A DNA stretch of 64,000 nucleotides from Paulinella micropora (Eukaryota; Cercozoa; Imbricatea; Euglyphida). The DNA lies in the NCBI GenBank assembly GCA_009731375.1, contig BJOX01000167.1, positions 811,181 to 875,180 of the forward strand, in the 5' to 3' direction. Under the pieces are notes generated by a model. The model was not told where the DNA came from and did not search any database. It saw nothing but the letters and a program-made list of their open reading frames with translations. Below, piece by piece: positions 40,801 to 50,100 of the stretch. Positions within the stretch are counted from its first letter, which is position 1, and each line of letters opens with the position of its first letter. The translations under genes and the position numbers were made by a program.

Positions 40801-41556
40801 AGACAGAAGAAGACTCTGAAGAGGGAAGATACGCACAGCCATAGATACAGACAGACAGATAAACAGGCAGGCAAACTGAGAAAAACAAGTGATATCGGAC
40901 AGATAAGTGACGGCAGACAGACAGAGAAGCACAAGTGAAGTGAAACAGGCAGCCAGACAGACTACAGACAATAACCACAGAGATGCAGACAGACAGGCAG
41001 ACAGGCAAACAGACAGTGATCAAGCTCATGCATGTATGTATGTATGTATGTATGTATGTGTGTATGTATGTGCATGTATGTATGTATGTATGTATGTGCA
41101 TGTATGTATGTATGTATGTATATATGTGTGTATGTATGTGTATGTATGTATGTATGTATGTATGTATGTATGTGTGTATGTATGTGTTTATGTATGTGTG
41201 TATGTATGTGTGTATGTATGTGTGTATGTATGTGTGTATGTATGTATGTATGTATGTGTGTATGTATGCGTGTATGTGCGTATGTATGTATGTATGTATG
41301 TATGTATGTATGTATGTATGCGTGTATGTATGTGTGTATGTATGTGTGTATCTATGTATGTATCTGTGTATGTATGTATGTATGTATGTATGTGTGTATG
41401 TATGTACGTATGTATGTATGTATGTATGTGTGTGTGTATGTATGTATGCATGTATGTATGTATGTGTGTGTGTGTATGTATGTATGTATGTAACTTATGT
41501 ATGTATGTATGTATGTATGTATGTATGTATGTATGTATGTATGCGTGTGTGTATGC

Positions 41557-41590
<34 letters not shown>

Positions 41591-41686
41591 ATCTATGTAT
41601 GTATGCATGTATGTATGTATGTATGTATGGGGGGGGGGGGGGGGGGGGGTNNNNNNNNNNGCATGCATGTATGTATGTATGTATGC

Positions 41687-41717
<31 letters not shown>

Positions 41718-42139
41718 TGTGTGTATGTGTGTATGTATGTATGTGTGTGTATGAATGTATGTATGCATGTATGTATGTATGTATGTATGTATGTATGTAT
41801 GTATGTATGTATGTGTGTGTGTATGTATGTGTACATATGTATGTGTGTATGTATGTATGTATGTATGTATGTATGTATGTATGTATGTATGTATGTATGC
41901 GTGTATGTATGTATGCGTGTATATGTATGTATGTATGTATGTATGTGTGTATATGTATGTATGTATGTATGTGTGTATGTATGTATGTATGTATGTATGT
42001 GTACGTATGTATGTATGTATGCATTTATGTATGAGTGTGTATGCGTGTGTGTATGCGTGTGTGTATGTATGTGTGTGTGTATGTATGTATGCATGTATGT
42101 ATGTATGTAGACAGACAGACAGACAGACAGAAACAGACA

Positions 42140-42178
<39 letters not shown>

Positions 42179-42384
42179 CTTGTACATATAGCTACCTACC
42201 TACCTACCTACCTACCTACCTACCTACCTACCTACCTACATACCTACCTACCTACCTACCTACCTACCTACCTCTACCTACCTACCTACCTCTACCTACC
42301 TACCTACCTACCTACCTACCTGCCTGCCTACCCACCTACCTTCGTACAGCAACCTACCTAGCTCCAAACGTCAAAGAGAGGTTG
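40801..42384. repeat. (CAGA)n, (TGTA)n and (CTAC)n microsatellite block
   Basis: (CAGA)n to about 41015, then more than 1 kb of (TGTA)n with GTGT and GCAT variants to 42108, broken by a poly-G run and a 10-N join (41651-41660), then (CAGA)n, (CA)n and (CTAC)n. It ends at a second 10-N join (42385-42394). Its open frames are repeat translations. Confidence 0.96.
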
Positions 42385-42394
42385 NNNNNNNNNN

Positions 42395-43192
42395 AAAAAA
42401 AAAAAAAAAAAAAAAAAAAACAATCGACCGTATCAGCTAAAGCAAGATGGTGACTCAGGTGAGACATCAAAACCACTTGATAACTCCCAGAGCACTTCTG
42501 CACGACGACTGGAGACCAGCCCAACCAACGAAGACAACAACAGCAACGCCGACACCAAAATGCAGACTTCGACAAACGCAGTAACTTCGACAAATGGACC
42601 AACTTCCTCACGCCTCCAACCTCAACCCTCTCTCACAACTACATCTCACTCATCTCACACTCACATTCAACAACATGCTATCCCTGCTATCACTATTAAT
42701 ACTGCATCTGCTTCCAGCACAGGTGTGAAAAGGAAGCGCACTGCCTCCGTTCTGCTGTCCTACCCAGCAGCCGACCAATCCATCCACCCTTCATCTCAGA
42801 AACCGAAGGCAGCGGCACCTGCATCCAGAAAACGCAAAGCCGACGGAATTGAACGACGGGGACGACCTAAGGGATCGACTAAAGCAGCTAGTCAAGCTAA
42901 ATGTGCAGCACTGGCGAACAACACCTCCTTCTCTAGCCCTGCACACACCTCTACAGCTGCCGCTATCTCTTCTCTCTCCCTTAGCACACACTCCACTCAC
43001 AGCACACCTAGCAACCCTTTTCATCTCTCTATCACTCCATCTAATTCTCCCCCTCATTCTTTTATTATTTCACCTCTCTCTTCAGAAGATGATTACCCTT
43101 TTTTTAGGGTCATTTTCAAGAAAATGCCCTCAAAAAAAAGGGTCTTTCAGACCAAATCGCCAAAAATAACCAAACAAGAGGAAATCAAGTAG
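42395..43192 (+). CDS. Ser/Thr-rich protein with an AT-hook motif, 5' end cut by a gap
   Basis: An open frame runs from the N gap to the TAA-free end at 43192. The first ATG in it is at 42560, but the frame is open upstream as far as the poly-A next to the gap. The protein is rich in Ser, Thr, Pro and Ala and has a basic patch, RKRKADGIERRGRPKGSTK, whose RGRPKGS is an AT-hook (minor-groove DNA binding). Codon and base composition are GC-richer than the viral genes that follow. It could be a host gene, a retrotransposon ORF end, or a viral terminal gene. The last 30 residues read through the hairpin at 43097-43143 and may not be native. Confidence 0.45.
   Translation, partial: KKKKKKKKNNRPYQLKQDGDSGETSKPLDNSQSTSARRLETSPTNEDNNSNADTKMQTSTNAVTSTNGPTSSRLQPQPSLTTTSHSSHTHIQQHAIPAITINTASASSTGVKRKRTASVLLSYPAADQSIHPSSQKPKAAAPASRKRKADGIERRGRPKGSTKAASQAKCAALANNTSFSSPAHTSTAAAISSLSLSTHSTHSTPSNPFHLSITPSNSPPHSFIISPLSSEDDYPFFRVIFKKMPSKKRVFQTKSPKITKQEEIK
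43097..43143. other. Imperfect 47-bp palindrome at the host/virus composition boundary
   Basis: ACCCTTTTTTTAGGGTCATT on the left pairs with AATGCCCTCAAAAAAAAGGG T on the right around a short centre. Base composition changes from mixed to AT-rich just after it. It may mark a terminus or junction of the viral element; no matching inverted copy is seen at the right end because the element runs past the window. Confidence 0.4.
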
Positions 43193-43236
43193 AAATCAAA
43201 AAGGAAGCGAAAAGGAAGAAGGAATGAAGCGAAAAA

Positions 43237-43262
43237 TTAATTATTTTACATTTATAAAAATA
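43237..43262 (+). promoter_or_regulatory. Putative early promoter motif, copy 1
   Basis: TTAATTATTTTACATTTATA followed by AAAATAT, ending 14 bases before the ATG at 43276. The same 25-bp sequence is repeated at 43550. Its position before two adjacent + strand genes suggests a promoter. Confidence 0.5.
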
Positions 43263-43275
43263 TTATTACATAAAG

Positions 43276-43548
43276 ATGACGACGACATTACAACAGCAAG
43301 CAGACAAAGAAATGAAGGAAGCATACAACAAGCATTTTCCAGAAGCAAATGCTGATGACCTTTCTTTTAGAAATTTCACAAGAGAGCAAATGATTGATAG
43401 ATATAGAAAAGCACACGAGTTCTGGGATAAGCAAGCATATGAAATAATAAATGGCGGAAAAAATACGATGAAGGAACTATACAACATGAAAATTTGTATC
43501 CAAGCAAAAGAACAACTAAATATGAGAATGGCTATACATAATATATAG
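43276..43548 (+). CDS. Small hypothetical viral protein, 90 aa
   Basis: Starts with ATG after the motif at 43237 and ends with TAG. Hydrophilic and largely helical in appearance, with many Lys, Glu, Gln and Met residues (for example MIDRYRKAHEFWDKQAYEI). No family recognised. It is the first gene of the + strand block that ends with the DNA polymerase, so an early or replication-linked role is possible. Confidence 0.6.
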   Translation: MTTTLQQQADKEMKEAYNKHFPEANADDLSFRNFTREQMIDRYRKAHEFWDKQAYEIINGGKNTMKELYNMKICIQAKEQLNMRMAIHNI

Positions 43549-43549
43549 T

Positions 43550-43575
43550 TAATTATTTTACATTTATAAAAATAT
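43550..43575 (+). promoter_or_regulatory. Putative early promoter motif, copy 2
   Basis: Repeats the sequence at 43237-43262 almost base for base, about 23 bases before the ATG at 43598. A weaker relative (TTAATTAATTATTTTTAGAA) is near 43885, before the polymerase. Confidence 0.5.
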
Positions 43576-43597
43576 ATAAACTATAATATAATACAAG

Positions 43598-43804
43598 ATG
43601 CCAAGACAGAAACTATACGAAGGAGAAGCAAGACTAAATAGAAATAACGAGAAAGCTCTCGCATACTACTGCCGCCACCAAGAAAGGTTGAAGGATGAAA
43701 GAAAAGAAAAAGCATTAAAGCAAAAGCAAGAACTCAAAAGCATAGAGGAATACAAAAAGAAGATACAAGAGTCTGAAGATAAACTGAGTAAAATACAAGT
43801 TTAA
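43598..43804 (+). CDS. Small basic coiled-coil protein, 68 aa
   Basis: ATG start, TAA stop. The sequence begins MPRQKLYEGEARLNRNNEK and continues as a Lys/Glu-rich helix with heptad-like spacing. No family recognised. It sits between the 90-aa gene and the polymerase under its own copy of the early motif. Confidence 0.55.
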   Translation: MPRQKLYEGEARLNRNNEKALAYYCRHQERLKDERKEKALKQKQELKSIEEYKKKIQESEDKLSKIQV

Positions 43805-43935
43805 GTTCTAATTATTTTTTTAATCTGGTAAAAATATTTTTCATCTAAACAAATAGCTCCCATATAACAACTGTAAAAACATTAATTAATTATTTTTAGA
43901 AAAAGTATCTTACCTAATATATACATAACTGTAAA

Positions 43936-46900
43936 ATGTCAAAACCACCACTACCACCAAGACCAAACAAGCAATATGTTCAACTTCTTCAAGCTAAGGC
44001 TAAGCTTAGAAAGGTTGAAACGAAAGATAAAAGAAACCGCCAGGACCTTTTATCTAACATCCGTAGTAATACGAGGGCAAATCTCCGCGAGGCTAAGACT
44101 AGGGAAGCGAAGAGACGAGAGTTTAGAGCAAACGATTATGAAGTTAGGAGAGATAATCGGCTGAACTCTCTCACATTCAAATTTAGGGAGCTAGACATAA
44201 GCTTCTATGATACTGACACCTTGGAAGAGAAGGTATTGATACCCGCTATACGATATGCTAGAAGGGAAGGGATGACCAACAATGCGGATGTCAATATATC
44301 TATAACATACTCCACCGCTCCTGCTAATGAACGATACGACCACTATTTAAAAAGAAAAGTTTTAATTCATTTCAACTCCGCCAATACGATACTGTGTTTA
44401 TGGATGCTCTGAACGAGTTCAACATAAACAACATTGAAGCGAGCGAGAATGGATATGAAAGAAACATACGATATGTGGAAATAACCATTGTTCAAGAAAA
44501 CGGCGGAGGATGTTATGAGGGAAAAACCGAAAAGAGGGAGAAAGTTGAAGAAGGTAAAAAGATATCTCCGCCCAGCAAAAACAACAACTGTCTATTCTTC
44601 TTATGTAAGGATATATTAGATATGCATCCAATGAACAAGAATCGCTGTAATATCGTCCGAGCTGAATTCAACCTTCCACCAAACTCATCCATACCATTTT
44701 CAATAGCGGTTGAAATATTGAAAAAATATGTTAAGGAAGGGAAAACATATGAAATAACTGACCATATTATGAAGCAGACATTCCGCACAAACGAAGAAGG
44801 ACAAGAACCTGACAAACTAATCTTTTTGGAGAATAACCACTATTACGGATTAGTTAAGCAGTTTAAGAAGCGATGCGAAGACTGTCTGCGGCCATATTTG
44901 AACAAACATAAATGTAATCTCAACAGGAAAAAATATGCGGAGATTAGATTGAAGAAGAATGGTAAAAGACACCTCATAACTAAGTTCCACACGGAAGAAC
45001 AAATGAACAACGACCAAATTATCCATTACGATTTGGAATCATTTAGAAATACAAACATCGCTGTCTGCTACGATATCCACGACTGCTACATAGTCGGATA
45101 TACTCAGGGGTCTGAGGGTTTCAAATACATAGCTGGTAAAGATTGTATCAGTCAATTCGTAGACCTACTAATTAAACGAGGCGAGAAGGTAAAAGCAGGA
45201 TGGGTTACGAAAGATAAAAAAGATAAACCGCCCGTTCTATATGTTAATGGTTTTAACGGAGCGAACTTTGACCACTACTTCATACACCAAGAATTAATTA
45301 AAAGGGGTATTAAGATTAAGTCGTCAAAAATAAATAACGGCTCTATTATATGCTTGGAGCTTGAAAATGTTAAGATGTGGGATATGTGTAAGCATACACA
45401 AGGAAGTCTGAAAGCAAATCTTGAAAGTATGGGGTGCGAAATCCTAAAAGGAGACTTTGACCACGAGCAAGCCCGCAGATGGGAAGATATGGAAGAAAAG
45501 ATGAAGCAAGACTGTTTGGCTTATCTAAGGAATGATGTTATGGGTTTGAAGGAATATACGATAAGTTAAACACAACGATATTTACAGCTCATAAGGTCAA
45601 TCTAACTTCATATATTTCAACTTCAAGTCTCGCTTTCAACATATGGAAAAAATACGTTGATGGTAAATACGAGGTGAGCTTCCAACGGTGGAGCAGGAAA
45701 GAGCATTTAGAAAAGCCATTATCGGTGGAAGGACTTACCCATCTAAGAGGCGGTTCATTTCTAAGCAGTATGAAAGATATTTGAAAAAACAGATTACCTT
45801 TGACGAAATAATTGACTACCTCGTAGATGCTGATGTCGTATCTTTGTATCCAACAGCGATGTTGTTAGCTTTTATGGTTGGCGACATACTGGAAACAATC
45901 GGACCATTCTACCCGCGAAACCTTCAAATCGGTATTTATAACCTTGACTACATCTCACCAAAAAACATATTACATTCAAGGATTGGACAGCGAGACAAAA
46001 TGGGCTCCCTTAAATGGCGACTAGAAGATATGAAGGACCAATGGCTGACGAGTGTAGATATTGAGGATATGGTAGCCGAAGGTTATGAAGTCCGTATTCA
46101 TAAAGGATACTACACTGTAAAATCTGAATGTGTTTTCAAACAATACATAGACGATATGTTTAAGGCGAAGGAAAATGCGGAGAAAGGTAGCCCGCAATAT
46201 CTTTTAGCAAAATTGTTTATAAATAGTCTATACGGTAAGATGATACAGAGACCGATACCTTCAATAACGGCATATACACAAACTAACGAAGATTACTGGA
46301 AATTCTGGAATAGTAATCAAATAACCGACATTGTTAAATTTACGGACCAACAAGGAAAAGATTTATGGCACGTATCAGGCTTACCTCGCAATCCAATCTT
46401 ATTAGAGAGTAGCATAACAAAGCCTTCGCACTACGGGGCATTCATACTGGCATATAGCCGTCGCATTATGTTCAACTATATCAAGGAAGCAAACCCGAAC
46501 AGAAGCATTGAAGATGATTTCTATTACACCGACACAGACAGCTTACAAATCCACGCGAGATGTGCGAGATATATCAAGAATATGGGTAATAAGAAACTAG
46601 GCGGTATAGGGGACGATTTAGGCGATGGATGTAAGATTATAAAAGGTGTGTGGATAGCACCGAAACTATATATGTTAGAATTCACGACGAAGGATGCCTT
46701 TACTGCAGGAATGACTAAGAACGACTTAAAGCATATTTCAAAAGGAGTTAAAATAGTGTCTGAAAATGGAGTTAAAAGATATTTCCATTTCAGGGGTAAA
46801 GGCTTAGATGCTAATCAGCTAAACTATGATACATTTGATAAGATGGATAAAGGCGGGTCGGTTGAAAATGTAAAGGATTTCCAAATGAAAAAAATACACA

Positions 46901-47052
46901 TTGATAGAAACAGCAAACAACAACAAGTCCCACATTTTAGCATTTTACATATGACGAATGTTAAAAAACAAGTTAATGAGAACAAGTGGGCGGGCCGTAA
47001 GTTTATTAACGATAATGATAGCATCCCGCTAGGGTTCCACATTCGTGGTTGA
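43936..47052 (+). CDS. polB: Protein-primed family B DNA polymerase, interrupted by three frame breaks
   Basis: About 1,039 codons in four frame segments (43936 to about 44380, to about 45555, to about 45680, to 47052), each step equal to loss of one base. Exonuclease motifs: YDLESF (Exo I), ANFDHYF (Exo II) and YLRND (Exo III). Polymerase motifs: DADVVSLYP (A), NSLYGK (B) and YTDTDS (C). The spacing between A and B is large enough for the TPR1/TPR2 insertions of protein-primed enzymes. It would replicate the linear viral genome from a terminal protein; the Arg/Lys-rich N-terminal 100 residues could include that function, which is inference. The first segment lacks diagnostic motifs but joins smoothly. 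Stop is TGA. The breaks look like sequencing indels. Confidence 0.9.
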
Positions 47053-47053
47053 A

Positions 47054-47743
47054 TTATAAATAAAAAATTTTGGCTCCTTTACCTTTGAAGCTCCTAATTG
47101 TATGAACACCCCTCGTCGGCTTCACTAACTTAGTATTTACAGCCGTAGCCCCTAGCAATGATACGGGGTCAAATGCGGTTCGGTAGGTAGTGGTAAGCTT
47201 CGCAGTCTTAGCCCGCTTACCTTTTGGATTAACTTTCACCGCCACTCGGTCAATTACTCCTTCAATTAGGTCTTTTGTGCTACTGCCTTTATTGTATGTA
47301 GTTGCCCTTACACCAGTTTGTCGGCTCAGGTCTTTCGCTATCGTTCCTCCAAGGCTATGACCCGTTAGCTCTACATTATCTTTTCCATATTTCTTTATCA
47401 CTTCGTCAACCAGCTTTTGTTCTTCTTTATATCTCGGAGTTCTTTTCAATACTCCCTTTACTAATGCGACATCTGTTAGTAAGTCTCGCTTATCTGCCGA
47501 GCCTCTAAATGCCACAATCGCCTTACCATCTTTTTCATACACTGTTGATTTCTCTTTGCTGGCAACTGGTTTCCATCCGTCAGCACCCTTTCTATCTGAC
47601 GAAGACAAATAGACATCCTCAGATAAACTAGCACTACCGCCTTTTTGTTTCTTATAAACTTTGCTCGCTTTTTTCAATGCCTCTCCATAGCTTATTTTGT
47701 GTTTGGCGGAGTAAGTCTTAACGAAGGCAATCCACTCAGACAT
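47054..47743 (-). CDS. Lipase-like alpha/beta hydrolase, 229 aa
   Basis: Residues 120-140 hold VELTGHSLGGTIAKDL, the G-x-S-x-G nucleophile elbow of class 3 (fungal-type) lipases, after VAFRGSADKRDLLTD, the oxyanion-loop region of that family. The N-terminal 35 residues (WIAFVKTYSAKHKISYGEAL then KKASKVYKKQ) resemble the small HMG/YABBY-like domain found in several algal-virus and PLV proteins. Class 3 lipases occur in virophages and PLVs, where a role in membrane entry or release has been proposed but not shown. It ends 2 bp from the polymerase stop, tail to tail. ATG start; TAA stop. Confidence 0.78.
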   Translation of the reverse strand: MSEWIAFVKTYSAKHKISYGEALKKASKVYKKQKGGSASLSEDVYLSSSDRKGADGWKPVASKEKSTVYEKDGKAIVAFRGSADKRDLLTDVALVKGVLKRTPRYKEEQKLVDEVIKKYGKDNVELTGHSLGGTIAKDLSRQTGVRATTYNKGSSTKDLIEGVIDRVAVKVNPKGKRAKTAKLTTTYRTAFDPVSLLGATAVNTKLVKPTRGVHTIRSFKGKGAKIFYL

Positions 47744-47801
47744 TTCGTATATTATTAATTATTTAATTTTTTTTCCTCCATACTATATACACCCCCCTAA
47801 T
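47744..47801. promoter_or_regulatory. Divergent intergenic region
   Basis: 58 bp of AT-rich sequence (TATTATTAATTATTTAATTT) between the lipase (minus) and the 47802 gene (plus). It must hold promoters for both. Confidence 0.4.
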
Positions 47802-48077
47802 ATGTCCACCCTCACTAGACTGTGCGAGAAGTTCCAACAACTTTCCATTGAAGGCGAAAAAAAATCCTTCTCGTTGGAAGATGTCCAAAAGGTAATCCAC
47901 GACGAAATAAAAGCTATTGAAGAAAAGAGAAATGCTCAACCCAAAGACACATTTCATTTCGGGAAATACAAAGGCAAAAAAATAGAAGACATCGCAAAGA
48001 TTGACAAACCATATATTGAATGGTTAGTTCGTCAGCCTTGGGTCCAAAATAAAGACGAATTGAAGAGGTATTTGTAG
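47802..48077 (+). CDS. Small protein with an ExoX-C/DUF3820-like domain, 91 aa
   Basis: The C-terminal half reads FHFGKYKGKKIEDIAK...YIEWLVRQPWV, which matches the FGKYKGK...I...DP.YI.WL pattern of the small domain found at the C-terminus of exodeoxyribonuclease X-like proteins and in DUF3820. The N-terminal half is a charged helix. ATG start, TAG stop. Nucleic-acid binding is likely from the family; the exact role is unknown. Confidence 0.6.
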   Translation: MSTLTRLCEKFQQLSIEGEKKSFSLEDVQKVIHDEIKAIEEKRNAQPKDTFHFGKYKGKKIEDIAKIDKPYIEWLVRQPWVQNKDELKRYL

Positions 48078-48084
48078 GAGGTAT

Positions 48085-48642
48085 TTACCGTAAGAGATAC
48101 ATTTTTCCTCTTATATTGATTTCTTTTTTTATAATTCGCAGTATTGCTTTCTGTTTGTGGAATTCGCTAAACCTAGTAAAATGCGGTTCTTTCAAAAGGT
48201 TGTCTTCAACTTCTAATTCTCTATTTACTTCAAGATATTGTTGAAGGATGTCTTTGAATTGTATGATGTCAAAGTGGTGGTCTACGTGGACATCAACCCG
48301 CTCATATATATCACCACTTATTTCGCATATGTATCTGGGTTCAACGAATACATCAATAGCCACGATGTCAAGATATTCTTGTATTTGTGGTCTTATCGTA
48401 TTTCTGCTCGCTTCTTTTATCACTCTCGCCATTTTTTTTAATTTGCTGAGCCCTATAAGGTCAACACAACAATTCCACGAAAACTTCTTTCCATCTACAC
48501 GAAAGTGTTTTCTTCCCGTGGTCAAATTACTTTCAACATCAATGATGCCATTTTTTAGACAAGGGTGATGAGTTATTAGGTCTCGCACGAAATTTCTATC
48601 TTCTGGGTTTAGTCCTTCTCCGTCAGCATATTTGCCTATCAT
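48085..48642 (-). CDS. DUF3223/HNH-like protein, 185 aa
   Basis: Contains FSWNCCVDLIG after GRKHFRVDGKK, in the manner of DUF3223 domains, then RPQIQEYLD and a CEISGDIYERVDVHVDHHFD stretch that resembles HNH-like proteins where VDH follows a zinc knuckle. Here only one of the expected Cys residues is present. A nuclease or nucleic-acid-binding role is a family-based guess. ATG start, TAA stop, convergent with the 47802 gene (7 bp apart). A TTTTTTCTAATATA motif lies about 90 bp upstream. Confidence 0.45.
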   Translation of the reverse strand: MIGKYADGEGLNPEDRNFVRDLITHHPCLKNGIIDVESNLTTGRKHFRVDGKKFSWNCCVDLIGLSKLKKMARVIKEASRNTIRPQIQEYLDIVAIDVFVEPRYICEISGDIYERVDVHVDHHFDIIQFKDILQQYLEVNRELEVEDNLLKEPHFTRFSEFHKQKAILRIIKKEINIRGKMYLLR

Positions 48643-48727
48643 TCTTCTTATGTAGGATTTGATAGATGCTTTTGTTAGAAACTACCACCCACAACATACA
48701 ACTTACGACGATACATATTACTATATT

Positions 48728-48746
48728 ATTATATTAGAAAAAATTA
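48728..48746 (-). promoter_or_regulatory. Putative late promoter motif upstream of 48642
   Basis: Minus strand TTTTTTCTAATATAATAAT. The TCTA core in an AT-rich context is like the late promoter described for mavirus and its giant-virus host CroV. Related T-tract motifs lie before other structural genes (see 52594 and 54486). Confidence 0.4.
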
Positions 48747-48761
48747 TTACAAAAATAATTA

Positions 48762-50012
48762 TTATTGGTCTTCTAAGAAATTAACTATAGCACTCACATT
48801 TCCTCCATTCGCGACAGTAGATACAGACTTTTGTAAAAATGTTAGATTTTCGCCAGGTGAGAGTTGAATGTCGTAAGTTCGCAGGTCAAGAAGCTGGCTA
48901 GAAGTAGCATTAACATAAAGTTTTAGAATTACGTCCGTCACAGTAGCACCACCAAGGGCAGTCGCAGCGGAGTCCTTTGATACCATTGAAGTTTTTGTAT
49001 CAATATCCGCGAAGTTCTCGCCAGTAAGTCTTCCAGTTGTTTTCACAATCCGCACTATATTAACTTTGGTGTCTTCGTTTGATATGCTCACGAGAGATGG
49101 ATAAACAATTGAATAATTGGTCACACCATCAAAAGTTGTTTTATTTTTTATGCTGAGAATTGGACTTTCAGTGGTGCTAGCCTTTTCATCTCCTTCCGCT
49201 TCGTTTGATATGCTTGAATTAACAGTGTTGGTGCCCTCAATAAACATACTACAACTGGCTGTTTTTAATATTTGATTAGCATTACCAGTTCCATAATTTC
49301 TGATACAAGCTGAAAAAGGTAGGGTTGTATTTGAAAGACTAACACCCATATTCGCATTCGCATACCTAATTGTATGAACCAGCTGAAATTCTCCACTTGA
49401 TGGATTTTCTATGTAGAACCTTATAGCACCAAAGCCAAGATATTGAAATTTAATCTGGAATACATTCCCTTTGGTCCAGTCTAAGGCGGGCATAATTTTA
49501 GTTCCATCACAAGGGTCATCCCAAATCGCCTGGGGAGTAAGTGTCGGCACCCCTCCTTTAACACTGGCAATATTCATACCAGTCGCTTTTATTTTGTAAA
49601 AATAGAAGCCATTAGTAAAATCACTTTCGCCTATGCCGATATATGAATTGTAGTCTTTCGTTTCATCAGTATTCCATAAAGCAGTAAATCGTGTTAGAAC
49701 TCCCATACCAGTTCTGTATTTAATTCTTTTTTTACTCGTCAATACAGCATTCGCGGTCGTCTTCACATCTGTTTTAAGTTCGGCCATACTCGCATTAAAT
49801 GAAATGGTAGCATCAGTTTGAGTTAATGTCCATATTCGTGTATTGATAGTGTATGGGAAAATCTCTTGTAATACTGGTGATAATTGACCGACCAATGCTT
49901 CGCCGAAAGCGGTTTTCATACTATTGGTTTCAATGTTGCCGTCATATCCGACTTTGACATTTATGAAGTCTCCGTCAGGGTCTTGTGCTATCAAATTTCG
50001 TTGGTGGCTCAT
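48762..50012 (-). CDS. Putative virion surface protein, 416 aa
   Basis: The N-terminal part (TAFGEALVGQLSPVLQEIFP then TRIWTLTQTDATISFNASMA, later KKRIKYRTGMGVLTRF) resembles a family of phage and PLV structural proteins with an 'AFG.L....P...F...' start followed by a jelly-roll-like beta domain. The rest is Thr/Ser/Asn-rich and beta-like. No catalytic motif. It follows the capsid gene on the same strand, consistent with a vertex or attachment protein, but this is inference. ATG start, TAA stop; intact frame. Confidence 0.5.
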   Translation of the reverse strand: MSHQRNLIAQDPDGDFINVKVGYDGNIETNSMKTAFGEALVGQLSPVLQEIFPYTINTRIWTLTQTDATISFNASMAELKTDVKTTANAVLTSKKRIKYRTGMGVLTRFTALWNTDETKDYNSYIGIGESDFTNGFYFYKIKATGMNIASVKGGVPTLTPQAIWDDPCDGTKIMPALDWTKGNVFQIKFQYLGFGAIRFYIENPSSGEFQLVHTIRYANANMGVSLSNTTLPFSACIRNYGTGNANQILKTASCSMFIEGTNTVNSSISNEAEGDEKASTTESPILSIKNKTTFDGVTNYSIVYPSLVSISNEDTKVNIVRIVKTTGRLTGENFADIDTKTSMVSKDSAATALGGATVTDVILKLYVNATSSQLLDLRTYDIQLSPGENLTFLQKSVSTVANGGNVSAIVNFLEDQ

Positions 50013-50057
50013 TGTTCCTATGTTAACAAAAAAATAAATAATCTATCAAAATTAATT

Positions 50058-50080
50058 GTAAGTGCTTTTTTTCAAAAACC
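50058..50080 (-). promoter_or_regulatory. Shared element upstream of the 50012 gene
   Basis: Minus strand GGTTTTTGAAAAAAAGCACT followed by TAC, about 46 bases before the ATG at 50012. Almost the same sequence lies at 52540-52564 before the penton gene. A second T-tract (TTTTTTTGTTAACATAGG) is closer to the ATG. Confidence 0.4.
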
Positions 50081-50100
50081 TATTACTTCAATGGCGAGGT

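Noticed and set aside
40907-42187. Open frames of up to 375 codons with MYVCMYVC repeats
   Set aside because: Translations of (TGTA)n in several frames at once; no unique sequence.
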